Origin: Bacteroidales bacterium UBA2559
Lineage (GTDB): Bacteria > Bacteroidota > Bacteroidia > Bacteroidales > Bacteroidaceae
NCBI GenBank assembly: GCA_002340405.1
Contig: DDLZ01000069.1
Span: forward strand, 1-7,097
Direction: 5' to 3'
DNA length: 7,097 bases
Positions within the stretch are counted from its first letter, which is position 1. Each line of letters opens with the position of its first letter. Below the pieces are notes generated by a model, which saw nothing but the letters and a program-made list of their open reading frames with translations, was not told the origin of the DNA and did no database searches. Positions 6,169-7,097 of the stretch are shown piece after piece. Made by a program: the position numbers and the translations under genes.

Positions 6169-6579
6169 TCAATCATCAAAATCAAATTCATCGTCGGAGA
6201 GTTCAAGGGGGGTGCTGAAGAGGAATTCTTCCATATCCCTGCGCTCTTTCTTTGTGGGACGGCCCTGTCCGGCGGCACGTTTCGCAAAACTGCTTAACCT
6301 CTTCATTTCGAGCAGGTCGTATTGGTCCTGAGGGGTGATGTTCTCCATCATCTCAGGCACAACCTTTGCCCCAACACGGTTCTCTATGGCCTTTAGTACC
6401 TTAAAAGAATAGGTGACGGTCCTGCGCACCTGCACAACATCGCCCTCTTTGACTATTTTGGATGGTTTGGCCTGTACTCCGTTTATTGAGATGCGCCCTT
6501 TCTTACAGGCTTCGGCAGCTATGGTGCGGGTTTTATATATCCGTACCGACCACAGCCATTTGTCTATACGGGCCTCCAT
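6169..6579 (-). CDS. hslR: S4-domain RNA-binding protein, Hsp15/HslR family
   Basis: A 136-residue protein with an N-terminal S4 RNA-binding domain (about 1-55: RIDKWLWSVRIYKTRTIA, then KKGRISINGVQAKPSKIVKEGDVV). A linker follows, then a basic segment GRPTKKERRDMEEF (106-119) closely like the C-terminal part of E. coli Hsp15, and an acidic tail (ELSDDEFDFDD). Hsp15 binds free 50S subunits that still carry peptidyl-tRNA and helps recycle them; Firmicute RqcP is a related S4 protein. ATG at 6579 was chosen because the MEARIDKWLW start matches the family; an in-frame ATG at 6606 would overlap the end of pth by 22 bases. The gap to the pth stop is five bases, so the two genes are one operon and probably translationally coupled. 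Confidence 0.9.
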   Translation of the reverse strand: MEARIDKWLWSVRIYKTRTIAAEACKKGRISINGVQAKPSKIVKEGDVVQVRRTVTYSFKVLKAIENRVGAKVVPEMMENITPQDQYDLLEMKRLSSFAKRAAGQGRPTKKERRDMEEFLFSTPLELSDDEFDFDD

Positions 6580-6584
6580 CGGGT

Positions 6585-7097
6585 TTACTTGTTGTTGAAT
6601 TTGCACATAGTTTCGTCAATGCCGGTCAGACAGAAGTTTTTGACAACATCGACCGCTACCGGTATCCGTTCGTCCACTATTTTCTTTTCCTCTTCATCGA
6701 AGGCATCCAGCACGAACTTAATCTGCGCACCCATAGGGAAATCATTGCCGATACCGAACCTAAGGCGTGCGAATTGCTGTGAGCAGAGTGTCTGGATTAT
6801 GTTTTCAAGACCATTGTGACCGCCTCCGCTGCCCTGTCCTTTAAGACGGATTTTACCAAGCGGCAATGAAAGATCATCGGCGACTACCAGGAGATTCTCC
6901 GGTTGGATCTTCTCTTTGTTTATCCAGTATCGCACGGCATTACCGCTCAGGTTCATGAAAGTTGTCGGCTTAAGAAGTACCAGATTGCGGTTTTTCAGAC
7001 GCATATAGGCCACATAGCCGTATCGCCTGTCCTCAAAAACAGTATCGGATGCCTTAGCAAGGGCATCCAATACCATAAATCCTATGTTGTGGCGGGT
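6585..7097 (-). CDS. pth: Peptidyl-tRNA hydrolase, N-terminus beyond the window
   Basis: Pth cleaves the ester bond of peptidyl-tRNAs released from stalled ribosomes, freeing tRNA. The frame stays open to the right edge and begins with TRHNIGF, which holds the catalytic histidine (His20 in E. coli), so the internal ATG at 7076 is not the start. Other family motifs follow: KPTTFMNLSGNAV with the substrate-binding Asn, VVADDLSLPLGKIRLK with the catalytic-support Asp, GSGGGHNGLENI with the conserved His-Asn, and FARLRFGIG. The visible part is 170 residues against about 190 for the family, so roughly 15-20 residues, including the first conserved Asn, are missing from the window. hslR follows after five bases, and the promoter must lie to the right of the window. 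Confidence 0.96.
   Translation of the reverse strand, partial: TRHNIGFMVLDALAKASDTVFEDRRYGYVAYMRLKNRNLVLLKPTTFMNLSGNAVRYWINKEKIQPENLLVVADDLSLPLGKIRLKGQGSGGGHNGLENIIQTLCSQQFARLRFGIGNDFPMGAQIKFVLDAFDEEEKKIVDERIPVAVDVVKNFCLTGIDETMCKFNNK

Overview
The window reads as chromosomal DNA from a member of the Bacteroidota, most likely order Bacteroidales. The evidence is four well-placed promoter -7 elements of the Bacteroidota type (TAnnTTTG), weak or absent Shine-Dalgarno sequences before most genes, a DUF4199-type membrane protein, and a membrane TPR protein with a cytoplasmic helix-turn-helix tail, an architecture common in this phylum. Genus cannot be set from the sequence alone. Most of the window is housekeeping. 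No CRISPR array, insertion sequence, tRNA or rRNA was seen.

Left part (1-4592, all minus strand, read right to left). A promoter at 4585-4592 drives a compact cluster: a four-helix DUF4199-like membrane protein, a family 2 glycosyltransferase with two C-terminal membrane helices (polyprenyl-phosphate glycosyltransferase type), and ApbE (FAD:protein FMN transferase). Gaps are only 5 and 11 nt, so this is almost certainly one transcript. After a gap that holds its own TAnnTTTG element comes a 515-residue lipoprotein/TPR/one-membrane-helix protein ending in an HTH-like domain, a likely membrane-bound regulator. Directly behind it, in a stop/start-overlapping arrangement, is a small exported protein whose reading frame is broken by what looks like a one-base deletion. 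It runs off the left edge.

Middle (4593-4897). A short divergent promoter region faces the DUF4199 operon one way and the small SRP RNA gene (ffs) the other. The SRP RNA is recognised by its apical domain and closing helix and is followed by a textbook intrinsic terminator. About 105 bases after the terminator hold nothing I can identify before the pepT promoter.

Right part (4890-7097). pepT (tripeptidase T, plus strand) converges on a minus-strand pair made of pth (peptidyl-tRNA hydrolase, 5' end outside the window) and an Hsp15/HslR-type S4 RNA-binding protein. Pth and Hsp15 both deal with peptidyl-tRNA left over from failed translation, so the pairing makes functional sense.

The points most worth a second look are the frame-disrupted exported protein behind the TPR regulator, that regulator itself, the SRP RNA hidden under an over-long antisense reading frame, and start-site corrections for three genes. 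I did not find convincing evidence of a wholly new system.
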